From positions 2,728,139 through 2,792,138 of the forward strand of contig NZ_JAASRM010000001.1 in assembly GCF_011761565.1 (NCBI RefSeq): a DNA stretch of 64,000 bases, written 5' to 3'. A program made the position numbers and the translations under genes. The stretch is from Rhizomicrobium palustre. GTDB taxonomy: Bacteria; Pseudomonadota; Alphaproteobacteria; Micropepsales; Micropepsaceae. The notes under the pieces are model-generated. The model saw only the letters and a list, made by a program, of their open reading frames with translations. It had not been told where the DNA came from and did no database searches. This document shows, one piece after another, positions 26,959 to 35,428 of the stretch. The first letter of the stretch is position 1. Each line of letters begins with the position of its first letter.

Positions 26959-27828
26959 TCAGCCCCCGTGCTTGAGGGAGGTGAAATAGACTTCGTCGAG
27001 GCCGGGTTCGACCGCGACAAAGCCGTTGCCGGGATCGGAGTCCGCAAGGATGTGGATTACGGTCTCACCGCCGACCAGACGGGACAGGATGACGGTATAA
27101 TCCTTGCGATATGCATCAACCTCGCTTTTGGCGACAGTCTTGCGCCAAACGCGTCCCTTGAGTTCTGCGATCAGCTCGGTGGGCACTCCGGTGGAAACGA
27201 TGGAGCCGCGGGCAATGATCGCCATGCGCGGGCAAAGATCAGCAACATCTTCCACGATGTGGGTGGAAAGGATCACCACCACATGCTCACCGATTTCCGA
27301 GAGAAGGTTGAGGAAACGGTTGCGCTCTTCGGGGTCAAGGCCAGCGGTGGGTTCGTCCACGATCAGAAGCTCAGGCTTCCCGAGCAGTGCTTGGGCGACA
27401 CCGAAACGCTGGCGCATGCCACCAGAGAACCCGGCCAGGGCCTTGTGGCGAACGTTCCAAAGATTGGTCTGGTTCAAAAGGCTTTCCACTGCGCCGCGGC
27501 GTTCCGAAGAATCCGAAATGCCCTTCAAGACCGCCATATGGTCCAGCATCTTGTAGGCGGAGATGCGCGGATAGACGCCAAAATCCTGGGGCAGATAGCC
27601 CAATATCCGACGGATCTTTTCAGGCTCCTTCACCACATCGATGCCGTTAAAGCGAATGGAGCCGCTGGTCGGGGTTTGCAGGGTGGCGATGGTCCGCATC
27701 AGGGTGGATTTACCCGCCCCATTCGGGCCCAGAAGGCCGAACATTCCTCGTGGAATCTCAAGGCTTAAGCCGTTTAAGGCACGCACGTCGCCCTTATAGA
27801 CGTGAGTGAGATTCTCAATTTGAAGCAT
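26959..27828 (-). CDS. ABC transporter ATPase subunit
   Basis: A 289-residue ATPase with Walker A GPNGAGKST, a signature FSGGMRQR, Walker B LLIVDEPTAGLDP and an H-loop STHIVED. It is the CcmA/multidrug-exporter type that pairs with ABC-2 permeases. It is the first gene of a two-gene unit with the downstream permease-peptidase fusion, one base apart, so the two proteins almost certainly form one complex at the inner membrane. GGAGGGG precedes the start. Nothing ties it directly to pectin use; it may have been in place before the surrounding carbohydrate genes. Confidence 0.92.
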   Translation of the reverse strand: MLQIENLTHVYKGDVRALNGLSLEIPRGMFGLLGPNGAGKSTLMRTIATLQTPTSGSIRFNGIDVVKEPEKIRRILGYLPQDFGVYPRISAYKMLDHMAVLKGISDSSERRGAVESLLNQTNLWNVRHKALAGFSGGMRQRFGVAQALLGKPELLIVDEPTAGLDPEERNRFLNLLSEIGEHVVVILSTHIVEDVADLCPRMAIIARGSIVSTGVPTELIAELKGRVWRKTVAKSEVDAYRKDYTVILSRLVGGETVIHILADSDPGNGFVAVEPGLDEVYFTSLKHGG

Positions 27829-28061
27829 AACCCCTCCACAACCTGTAAACCTGAAAAAGATGGGCGCTGCAGATGTGAACTACAAGGGGACCCATCCCAA
27901 CCTATTGGAAAAACTTGACCTGCCGTCCCGTTTCGCATGGAGACGTGACCACTTTCACTATTGAATAATCCTACTAGGCACGGGACCGTGATCGCGGGCC
28001 TCATTGCGGGCCAGGGGGGCATGGGCTAGGTCTCGCGAAAGAAAAATGACGGGGAGTGGCT

Positions 28062-29657
28062 ATGAAGAGCGTGTTTCACGGGCTGTATCTGGGGGCTGTG
28101 GGGCTGGGATGTGTGGTCTTCAGCACGGGCGCAGCGCTGGCTCAGAGCGATGCTCCGGCCACCTTCCATAATCCGATCCTTTGGGAAGATTTGGCAGATG
28201 TCGATATCATTCGGGTCGGCGACACATACTATTACTCCGCCTCCAACATGCACTACTCCCCGGGTGCCCCGCTGCTCCGATCGAAGGACCTAGTGAATTG
28301 GGAGTATATCGGCCACTCTGTTCCCAGCCTCGATTTTGGGCCGCAATATAATATGGAAGGCGGCACGGCTTATGTCGGGGGGACCTGGGCCTCCTTCCTA
28401 GGCTATCGCCAGAGCAACAAGACTTTCTATTGGGGCGGCTGCGTAAATTTCAAGCACACCTACATTTACACCGCGCAAGTGGCGGAAGGGCCGTGGAAGA
28501 AGAGCGGCGAGATCGACAACTGCTATTACGATGCCGGGCTGCTCATTGATGACGATGACACGATGTACGTCGCCTATGGCAACACCACGCTGAAGGTAGC
28601 CCAGCTTTCGCCGGACGGCACGAAAGAGGTGCGTTCGGAGACTGTTTTCCAAACACCCAAGGATATCCGGGTGCTGGAAGGTTCGCGCTTCTATAAGGTC
28701 AATGGCAACTACTACATCTTCCCCACGCGTCCGGCGAATGGTCAGTATGTCTTACGGTCGACCAAAGGCCCGTTCGGGCCTTATGAAATTCGCAATGTGG
28801 TGCTGGACGAAAAAAGCCCGGTGGCAGGCGCGGGAGCCCCACATCAAGGCGGCATGGTGCAGACACCGGAAGGCAAGTGGTACTACATGGCTTTCACCGA
28901 TGCCTATCCGGGCGGGCGCATTCCCGTCCTCGCACCGGTGACCTGGAAAGACGGTTGGCCGGAGGTGGATCTCAAGGCCGATAACCAATGGGGTGAAAGC
29001 TATCCCATGCCTTTCCCCGGCACCGTGCAGCGTGATCGCGGCGGATTTTCGGATCGCTTTGCCGCTAAGGAACTTGGGCCGGAATGGGAATGGAACCACA
29101 ATCCCGACAACACGAAATGGTCCGCGGGTGACGGTTTGGTGCTGAAAACCGCCACCGTGACCGATGACATTTATCTGGCGCGCAACACGCTTACCCACCG
29201 CACGATTGGGCCGCACTCCACCGCTACGGTGCTGCTCGATTACAGCAAGATGAAAGACGGTGATCTTGCGGGTTTGGCCTTCTTCCGCAATTGGACGGGG
29301 CTGATCGGCGTCAGCAAAGAGGCGGGCGGATTCAAACTTGTGATGAAGAACGGCATGGCGCTGGATCAGCACAAGCAGTGGACCACCGCGAGCAAGGGGG
29401 AGGTGAAGCAAAGCACCACGCTTAAAGGCGGTAAGGTTTGGCTGCGCGCCGCCGCCGATGTACGCCCTGGGGCCGGCCGCAAAGTCCTGTTCTCCTACAG
29501 CACCGACGGCAAGAGCTTTAAAAGCTTTGGGGACCCCTTCGATCTGAGCGCGGATTGGCCTTTCTTCATGGCCTATCGCTTTTCCATCTTTAATTACGCA
29601 ACCAAATCCTTAGGGGGCGAGGTGAAGGTGACCTCTTTCGAGATCACCAAACCTTAA
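28062..29657 (+). CDS. GH43 glycosidase (beta-xylosidase/alpha-L-arabinofuranosidase), exported
   Basis: A 531-residue protein with a signal peptide (cleavage near GAALA-QS). The five-bladed GH43 propeller (about 30-315) shows its three acids: the aspartate of the NPILWEDLADVDIIRVGDTY block, the pKa-tuning aspartate in CYYDAGLLIDDDD and the glutamate in VLEGSRFYKVNG. The C-terminal ~190 residues form a concanavalin-like sandwich (GH43_C2 type). Expected activity is removal of arabinose or xylose from side chains. The ATG at 28062 is preferred over a GTG six bases upstream because GGGGAG is then well spaced. It ends only seven bases from the end of convergent rhaT. Confidence 0.9.
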   Translation: MKSVFHGLYLGAVGLGCVVFSTGAALAQSDAPATFHNPILWEDLADVDIIRVGDTYYYSASNMHYSPGAPLLRSKDLVNWEYIGHSVPSLDFGPQYNMEGGTAYVGGTWASFLGYRQSNKTFYWGGCVNFKHTYIYTAQVAEGPWKKSGEIDNCYYDAGLLIDDDDTMYVAYGNTTLKVAQLSPDGTKEVRSETVFQTPKDIRVLEGSRFYKVNGNYYIFPTRPANGQYVLRSTKGPFGPYEIRNVVLDEKSPVAGAGAPHQGGMVQTPEGKWYYMAFTDAYPGGRIPVLAPVTWKDGWPEVDLKADNQWGESYPMPFPGTVQRDRGGFSDRFAAKELGPEWEWNHNPDNTKWSAGDGLVLKTATVTDDIYLARNTLTHRTIGPHSTATVLLDYSKMKDGDLAGLAFFRNWTGLIGVSKEAGGFKLVMKNGMALDQHKQWTTASKGEVKQSTTLKGGKVWLRAAADVRPGAGRKVLFSYSTDGKSFKSFGDPFDLSADWPFFMAYRFSIFNYATKSLGGEVKVTSFEITKP

Positions 29658-29664
29658 GGGGCTG

Positions 29665-30693
29665 CTAGAACGACATTCCAATTCCAACGAGATTGGCCGC
29701 GAGAATGATCACGGCCATACCCGCGCAAAGAATGGCAATGGGGCGGCGGCCAACGCCTTGCCATTCTTTGAGCGCCAGCCCGACCAAGCCACCGAACAGG
29801 ACATAGCCGCTCATATGCAGCATCCAGTTCACGAAGCCGAGGTGTTGGGGAATGCTGGCGGCGCCCCAGGCATAGAAGAAGAATTGGAAATACCACATGA
29901 TGCCGCCCGTCGCGGCCATCGCGCCATTGGTGAGCAGTGACGAGGCGGGCAAGGACAGATCTGCACGCAGTGATAGCTCTTTCTTGAAGGCCAGGCGCAG
30001 GAAGCAATAGGCGAAATTCACCAAAGCCCCGCCGCCCATGATCAGCACATAGCTCGGCAAGGCGGCGTACAGCGGATTAATACCTTGCGCCTCAGCAAGC
30101 GCTTGGATGGGCTTGGACGCATCGATGGCGAAAGACATACCCGATGAAAACACGCCGCATAGCACGGCCAAGACCAGGCCTTTGGTGAGGTCGAACTCTG
30201 CAGCAGACCGGCCCAGCCGCTCTTCCTTCTGATGACCGGCGAGGGTGACGATGCCAATGCCAATCAAGGCGATGACCACACCGGAGAGGCTTAATTCGCC
30301 GCCCGTGGTACGCACCATGCCTGCGAGATCGCCATGCAGGGCCGGAGGAATAAGCGTTCCAATGATCAGGGTTACGCCAATCGCTACGCCGATGCCAAGC
30401 GACATGCCCATATAGCGCATCGTCAGCCCGTAGCTGATATTGCCGATGCCCCACATGGCCCCGAACAATACTGCTTGTAGGACTACCGATCGATCCAGGC
30501 TATGGTAGAAGCCCCGGAAATCCGGCAGCAGCAATAAGCTCACACCAATCGGGAACAACACCCAGGAGAAAAAGCCCGCGACGGCCCAGGTGGTTTCCCA
30601 GCTCCAGCGCTTTACTTTGCTGATGGGTGCATAAAACGCGGCGGCTGAGGCGGCGCCAACCATGTGCCAGCCAATTCCGGATGCGATGGACAT
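29665..30693 (-). CDS. rhaT: L-rhamnose:H+ symporter
   Basis: A 342-residue inner-membrane protein with about ten helices that closely follows E. coli RhaT along its whole length: GAASAAAFYAPISKVKRWSW, FGAMWGIGNISYGLTMRYMG, LVLAVLCGVFSSGMSFA, SYVLIMGGGA and WYFQFFFYAWG. It imports L-rhamnose with protons. It is the last gene of an apparent operon with a PL22 lyase and the rhamnogalacturonan acetylesterase (27-base gap), far from the other rhamnose genes at 49-61 kb. This suggests it serves rhamnose freed in the periplasm by this operon's products and their partners. Confidence 0.95.
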   Translation of the reverse strand: MSIASGIGWHMVGAASAAAFYAPISKVKRWSWETTWAVAGFFSWVLFPIGVSLLLLPDFRGFYHSLDRSVVLQAVLFGAMWGIGNISYGLTMRYMGMSLGIGVAIGVTLIIGTLIPPALHGDLAGMVRTTGGELSLSGVVIALIGIGIVTLAGHQKEERLGRSAAEFDLTKGLVLAVLCGVFSSGMSFAIDASKPIQALAEAQGINPLYAALPSYVLIMGGGALVNFAYCFLRLAFKKELSLRADLSLPASSLLTNGAMAATGGIMWYFQFFFYAWGAASIPQHLGFVNWMLHMSGYVLFGGLVGLALKEWQGVGRRPIAILCAGMAVIILAANLVGIGMSF

Positions 30694-30719
30694 GTGAGAT
30701 AGTCCTTAAACTGAACCCG

Positions 30720-31979
30720 TTACGGCTGGATGAGGGCGTCGGGTGTGGCGGGATCGAATGCGGCGAGACCGGGTTTGAGATGCTCGGTAATCGGAAGCTT
30801 CTGCCGACGCATGCTCTCAACAACTGCGCGCGCCAGTTCATAAGCTCCATAGGCGCTTTGATGTGTGGCATCCGCGCCATTCCCCGCGAAGGCGGCCCGC
30901 GCTTTTTCCGGCCCGAGCGCTTCAAAAAGCGTACGGGACATCGCGGTGAGGTCGATCAGAGGCACATTCTCTGAGGCCGCGACGGCACGGATGGCATCCG
31001 GATAAGCGCCATGGGTCTCGATGATCTTGCCAGCCGTATCGAAACGCAGCCGCTGCATCGGTGTGACCAGCACAGGGTTCACGCCATGGCGTCTCAGCTC
31101 GGCAATATAGACCTTTAAATAAAGCGGGAAGGTCGTTCCCGCGGGCTCGTGCGTCTGCGGCCATTGGGATTTTTCGTCATTATGCGAGAATTGCAACAGC
31201 GCCCAATCGCCTGTCTTGGCTTGGCTCAATACCTTGTCGAGGCGCAGTTCCGACAGGAAGGATTTCAGCGTTTCGCCGCTTTCGGCGTGATTGGCGATGG
31301 CGATGCCATTGCCGAAAAAGAGCGGCAGCATCTGCCCCCAGCCTGCGTAAGGGGGCTGCGGCTGATCCGTGACGGTGGAATCGCCCATTAAGAAAAGCCG
31401 TGGCACCTCCACCGGTACAATATCGAGCGTCTTTATATTGGCGGCGTCGCTGGCGAAGCCGAGCGTCAGCTTTCCATCCCAGCTATAGGAGCCGCATTCA
31501 CGAGGATTGAGCCGAACCGCTATTCCGCCCGGCGCATTTAGTGGCAAGGTGGGGAGGGCCGCATGCCGCACATCTATGATGAAACTCTGGGTCTTGGTCA
31601 GTTTTTGTTTGCTGGCCGAGGGAAGCAGAATGAAGCGCCCTGCCTCGGCGGTGATGGCACCTTTGGGGGCTTTCGCAAAGGTGAGCGTCACGCGGTAGCT
31701 GCCTTCAGGCAGAGCGACGGAAAATCGCGCGCTGTGATCGGGAACAATAATCGGGTCCGCTGTGGGGCTTGCGGGCCGGGCACAATGCGCGGCGCTATCA
31801 ACCACCGCGCCTGCGGGCTCAAATCCATAACCTTTGTCCGGAGCATAGGCAAAATCATCGCCAACCCGGATTGCGCCCGGCGTCGTCGAACCGCTGTGAA
31901 AGATGAAATGCGCTTCCTCCGCCCATGCCGCTGGAAGAGCAAAACATGCCGCGCAAAGCACGACCGCCACTTTTGTCAT
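30720..31979 (-). CDS. Rhamnogalacturonan acetylesterase (SGNH/CE12-like), exported
   Basis: A 419-residue protein with a signal peptide (cleavage near AAWA-EE). Residues ~25-190 form a beta-rich accessory domain; the C-terminal half is an SGNH hydrolase: FLMGDSTVTD (nucleophile Ser201), a Gly in SGETLKSF, Asn267 in QFSHND, and Asp370/His373 in GADATHQS. GDSTVTD with this spacing is typical of the RhgT/YesT rhamnogalacturonan acetylesterases, which remove acetyl groups from galacturonate so that lyases can act. It lies between a PL22 lyase gene (77-base gap) and rhaT in one transcription direction. Confidence 0.9.
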   Translation of the reverse strand: MTKVAVVLCAACFALPAAWAEEAHFIFHSGSTTPGAIRVGDDFAYAPDKGYGFEPAGAVVDSAAHCARPASPTADPIIVPDHSARFSVALPEGSYRVTLTFAKAPKGAITAEAGRFILLPSASKQKLTKTQSFIIDVRHAALPTLPLNAPGGIAVRLNPRECGSYSWDGKLTLGFASDAANIKTLDIVPVEVPRLFLMGDSTVTDQPQPPYAGWGQMLPLFFGNGIAIANHAESGETLKSFLSELRLDKVLSQAKTGDWALLQFSHNDEKSQWPQTHEPAGTTFPLYLKVYIAELRRHGVNPVLVTPMQRLRFDTAGKIIETHGAYPDAIRAVAASENVPLIDLTAMSRTLFEALGPEKARAAFAGNGADATHQSAYGAYELARAVVESMRRQKLPITEHLKPGLAAFDPATPDALIQP

Positions 31980-32056
31980 TTCACTTCCCTCAACGCGGAT
32001 ATTTTTCCGGCTTTTATTGGCGCAACGAGCTGATTTCGAGGCGTGCTCTAGGGCGC

Positions 32057-33262
32057 TTATTTGGATACCAAAAAGCGCTTCGGCACGGGCAGGGTAACGA
32101 GGTCCAGTCTTTTACCGCCGCTCTCTCGCCCACTTTGGATCAAGATGCGCGTGCCATCCGGGCTGAAATTAGGATGGGTATGATCGGGCTTCATCATATG
32201 GCCGGTGGAGAGAAGTATGCGCTCGCCGGTTTTGCGGTCCATAAGATAGACTTCGCCATCGAAATCGTCGGCCACGGCCAAATGGCCATCAGTGGTGCCA
32301 TTGCTGTGCCAAAAGCCCCGGCCAGTGGGAAGCTGGCCCACCATCTCGACAACATCCGTGCGCAGATCGATCACCGCGACGCCGGTGGGACGCTTACGCA
32401 ATTCCGGCGTGTGGCCCATGATGTTGAACATCACATGATCGCGATCGACGAAGGTCTCATGCGTGACCCAGTCGGTGGGGCCTTCGACAAAGAGCGGTCG
32501 GCTGCCGGTCCCGTCAGCCTTTACGATCCACATGCGCTGCGGAGCGTCGCCGCCGGTCTCGTTGCAATACATCAGCTCGCCCGCGAGCCAGGGATTGGCT
32601 TCCACATGCCCGACGCGGAACGGTGTTTTCACCACGGTGCGAATGGCGCCGGTCTTGAGATCGATGGCCCAGATTTCGCCTTCCACGTGGCGTTTAGCGG
32701 CTTCTTGCGGTGATGGCGCGTCGTCCAAAAGAACGCCCGTATAGGCCGCGCTTTCATCCATATCGATGGCAAAGCCGCCTGCGTCCCGGAAACCTTCCGG
32801 GAAAGTGGTGATGGTCGTTTCTTTTGGGGCTGCGCCTGCTTCCGGGGAAGCGGGGAAATCAAGGCGGATCAGGCGTAGGCGCTTGTCCCCGCCTTCGCGA
32901 AAATAAAAGAGATGGTTTGCCAGCCGTGAGACATTGATGGAACTGAGCTTTACGCCCTTGCCATGGGTGAGTTGGGTGATGGCACCATCGCTCTCGCGCA
33001 AAGCGAAAATTGCGGGGCCTTCCGATGAACGGTTGGAGGAGCGGAAGATGATGTGGCTCCCGTCGGCGGTCCATTGCGGATGTGTCTGATAGATTTTGGC
33101 GTTGCCGGCCGGGCCAGTGGTCAAGAAGCGCATGGGTACATGTGTGACCTCGTCCATCACCACATGTACTTCCGAGCGTGGTGCCGCGCTTTGGCCTGCC
33201 AAAGCGACCGCGAGCGGAATAACCGTCGCCACGAGCACAGCGGCAATCTGTTTGGCGGACAT
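32057..33262 (-). CDS. Oligogalacturonate lyase family (PL22), copy A, exported
   Basis: A 401-residue protein with an N-terminal hydrophobic signal (cleavage near LA-GQ) followed by a seven-bladed propeller with TolB-like strands (HPQWTADGSHIIFRSS, HPNFSPDGTRILIQS). HVEANPWLAGELMYCNET and VTHETFVDRDHVMFNIMG match PL22, which splits short oligogalacturonides to unsaturated units. Classical Ogl enzymes are cytosolic; this one and copy B carry signal peptides, so they should act in the periplasm. The ATG at 33262 has GGGGAAGA upstream. It heads an operon with the acetylesterase and rhaT genes, and an AT-rich dyad lies about 40 bases upstream. Confidence 0.82.
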   Translation of the reverse strand: MSAKQIAAVLVATVIPLAVALAGQSAAPRSEVHVVMDEVTHVPMRFLTTGPAGNAKIYQTHPQWTADGSHIIFRSSNRSSEGPAIFALRESDGAITQLTHGKGVKLSSINVSRLANHLFYFREGGDKRLRLIRLDFPASPEAGAAPKETTITTFPEGFRDAGGFAIDMDESAAYTGVLLDDAPSPQEAAKRHVEGEIWAIDLKTGAIRTVVKTPFRVGHVEANPWLAGELMYCNETGGDAPQRMWIVKADGTGSRPLFVEGPTDWVTHETFVDRDHVMFNIMGHTPELRKRPTGVAVIDLRTDVVEMVGQLPTGRGFWHSNGTTDGHLAVADDFDGEVYLMDRKTGERILLSTGHMMKPDHTHPNFSPDGTRILIQSGRESGGKRLDLVTLPVPKRFLVSK

Positions 33263-33300
33263 GGCGTCTTCCCCGGTTATTTTTTGATCTTGTGAGTACA

Positions 33301-33330
33301 ATGATTGCATATTTATCAATATTCAATCAT
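33301..33330. promoter_or_regulatory. AT-rich dyad upstream of the PL22-A operon
   Basis: ATGATTG (33301-33307) and CAATCAT (33324-33330) are perfect inverse complements flanking a TATTTATCAATATT-type core. The site lies 39-68 bases upstream of the PL22-A start. It shares TGAT/ATCA half-sites with dyads at 38342 and 41940. Confidence 0.5.
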
Positions 33331-33452
33331 GATGCGTCAAAAATAGTCATCACGCCTGAAGGTCGAGGTCAAGCGCTGCTACCGGTGGCAATCTTTTCGA
33401 GATTGCGTCATATGCGCCTGTCGATCCGGCCCATAACAGTGAGTGCCTTCGC

Positions 33453-34304
33453 ATGAGACTTCTGCGCTACGGTCCCAAAGGATCCGAAAAACCCGGCCTG
33501 CTCGATAGCGAGGGCAAGCTGCGCGATCTGTCGTCGATCATCTGTGACATCACGCCTGAGATTTTGGGGGCCAGCCATCTCGCCGAGTTGGCGCTCGTTG
33601 TCGAAGACCGGCTAGAGACATTGCCCGTGGTGTCTGGCAATCCGCGCCTCGGTGTTCCGGTCAAGGGCATTGGCAAATATCTCGGCGTGGGCCTTAACTA
33701 TCACGATCACTCGCGCGCCCATGACGGCAATCTGCCGCCCGAGCCGATCATCTTTTCTAAGGCGATCAGTTGCCTGAACGGTCCCAATGACGACGTCATG
33801 CTGCCGCGAGATACCCAGAAACCCGATTGGGAAGCCGAGATGGGTGTCTTCATCGGCAAGACTGCGCGCTATGTGCCCGTCGGAGAGGCGCTGGATTATG
33901 TCGCCGGATATACCGTGGTGAATGACATTTCTGATCGTGGTTTTCAGAACATCTCGACTCAATGGGATAAGGGCAAGGGCTGCGACACCTTCGGGCCGGT
34001 AGGACCTTGGCTGGTGACGCCAGATGAAATTCCTGATCCGCACAATCTCGATCTCTGGCTCGAGCTGAACGGGAAGGTTATGCAGAAGAGCAACACGCGG
34101 CACATGATCTTCAGCATCGCTGAGCTGATTTCCAATATCAGCAGCTACATGACGCTCGAGCCCGGCGATCTCATCGCCACGGGTACGCCGCTTGGCGTCG
34201 GTAACAGCTTCACGCCGCCGGTGTATTTGAAACCCGGCGACGTTCTGCGATTGGGAGTCGAAAAACTTGGCGAGCAGGAACAGCATGTGGTGCCGTTCCG
34301 CTGA
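33453..34304 (+). CDS. FAH-family hydrolase (2,4-diketo-3-deoxy-sugar-acid hydrolase or ureidoglycolate-lyase-like)
   Basis: A 283-residue cytosolic FAH-family enzyme. KYLGVGLNYHDHSRAHDGNLP, the metal-binding DWEAEMGVFIGK, YTVVNDISDRGFQ and DLIATGTPLGVG are the standard blocks of COG0179 enzymes. Close relatives include 2,4-diketo-3-deoxy-L-rhamnonate or -fuconate hydrolases, which cleave to pyruvate and a hydroxy acid, but the family is broad. In this locus a sugar-acid role is more likely than ureidoglycolate. It is divergent from the PL22-A operon and ends in a strong terminator. It differs clearly in length and sequence from the larger FAH protein at 15.8 kb. Confidence 0.75.
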   Translation: MRLLRYGPKGSEKPGLLDSEGKLRDLSSIICDITPEILGASHLAELALVVEDRLETLPVVSGNPRLGVPVKGIGKYLGVGLNYHDHSRAHDGNLPPEPIIFSKAISCLNGPNDDVMLPRDTQKPDWEAEMGVFIGKTARYVPVGEALDYVAGYTVVNDISDRGFQNISTQWDKGKGCDTFGPVGPWLVTPDEIPDPHNLDLWLELNGKVMQKSNTRHMIFSIAELISNISSYMTLEPGDLIATGTPLGVGNSFTPPVYLKPGDVLRLGVEKLGEQEQHVVPFR

Positions 34305-34308
34305 AATG

Positions 34309-34339
34309 AAAAAGGAGGGGAAATTCCCCTCCTTTTTTT
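34309..34339. terminator. Bidirectional terminator between FAH and Tat-type esterase genes
   Basis: AAAAAGGAGGGG (34309-34320) and CCCCTCCTTTTT (34326-34337) form a perfect 12-base stem with an AAATT loop and T runs on both strands. The convergent esterase stop codon begins inside the tail. Confidence 0.92.
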
Positions 34340-35288
34340 ATGCGGTTTTGACGATGCCGCGCGAAAGCCAACGCAGCATGGCTTCGGGCCAATGCGAGGC
34401 GGGGAGGGCGGGATTAAGCCCTGTTCCCATGCCGTGGCCACCCTCGCGATAAAGATGCAGCTCGGCGGGCACGCCAGCTCTGCGCAAAGCCATCGCCATC
34501 AGGAGCGAATTATCCGCGGGAACGGTTTTGTCGTCATCGGCGTGCACCAGGAAGCACGGTGGCGTCTCTGAGGTGACCAGCTTTTCGCAGGAATAGGCAT
34601 CGGCCTTGTCGAGCGCATCGCCGAGCAGCTGTTTGCGCGACGCCTTATGGACGAAAGGTTCGGTCATGGTGATGACGGGGCAGGAGAGCACCGCAAAATC
34701 GGGGCGGGACGAAAGCGCATCCGCATCATCAACTGCCGTATAGCTTTGCTGCTTGAAGGCGGTCGCTGCGGTGGCGGCCACATGGCCGCCCGCGGAAAAA
34801 CCGATCACGCCAATGCGATTGGTATCGACGCCTAGCCGCGCTGCGTGTTTGCGGGCGAGGCGGATGGCGCGTTGACCGTCTTGTTTCGGTGCTTCCGGGC
34901 CCACTTTCCAGCCTTCACCGGGAAGGCGGTAGATCAGATCGAACACCGTGATGCCTTGAGCGGTGAAGTAGCCGGGCACTTTCGAACTGTTGGCGATATG
35001 GACGTAGCCGCCGCCTTGGCACATCACCAGCGCGGTGCCATTGGGCTGCGCGGGGCGATAGACATAAAGACAAGGCGCGGCGATCTTCGAATACACATTG
35101 GTATCGGCGGAGCGCTTTTCGATGAAGGTGGTGAGCGGTGCGGAAAGCCCGCCCGGCGGATTGCCCGGCCAGAGCGGGATGACATCGGGTTCACCGGCGG
35201 CTTGCGCAGGGCTGGCCAGGGCCGCCAGAGTCAAAGCTCCGCCATGCAGCAATGTGCGGCGGCTTAACGCAGCTTCGTGGGTACTCAC
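34338..35288 (-). CDS. Alpha/beta hydrolase (acetyl/pectin esterase-like), Tat-exported
   Basis: A 316-residue protein. It starts at a GTG (35288) with GGGAGG well placed upstream, giving STHEAALSRRTLLHGGALTL: a twin-arginine signal (SRRTLL) and an AQA cleavage site. The body is an alpha/beta hydrolase of the BD-FAE/acetylxylan-esterase type, with MCQGGGYVH at the oxyanion hole, GFSAGGHVA carrying the nucleophile serine, an aspartate in HADDDKTVP and a histidine in EGGHGMG. It probably removes acetyl or similar groups from pectic or xylan fragments in the periplasm. It is divergent from PL22-B with an AT-rich dyad between. Confidence 0.83.
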   Translation of the reverse strand: MSTHEAALSRRTLLHGGALTLAALASPAQAAGEPDVIPLWPGNPPGGLSAPLTTFIEKRSADTNVYSKIAAPCLYVYRPAQPNGTALVMCQGGGYVHIANSSKVPGYFTAQGITVFDLIYRLPGEGWKVGPEAPKQDGQRAIRLARKHAARLGVDTNRIGVIGFSAGGHVAATAATAFKQQSYTAVDDADALSSRPDFAVLSCPVITMTEPFVHKASRKQLLGDALDKADAYSCEKLVTSETPPCFLVHADDDKTVPADNSLLMAMALRRAGVPAELHLYREGGHGMGTGLNPALPASHWPEAMLRWLSRGIVKTA

Positions 35289-35325
35289 GGTATCCTCCCG
35301 AGGCCGGTCACAGAGCTGTGTTGCC

Positions 35326-35344
35326 TCATTATGAGTTATTATGA
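35326..35344. promoter_or_regulatory. AT-rich dyad between Tat-type esterase and PL22-B
   Basis: TCATTATGAGTTATTATGA is palindromic at 14 of 18 paired positions. It lies 38 bases upstream of the esterase start and 85 upstream of PL22-B. A further GTGAT...ATCAC pair spans 35363-35387. Confidence 0.4.
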
Positions 35345-35428
35345 TGGAATATGCGCGAAGTTGTGATAATCGGCCCGAGGTAATCACGCTGCGCCCGTTG
35401 GAGCAAGGCGACAAAAAGGGGAACACCC

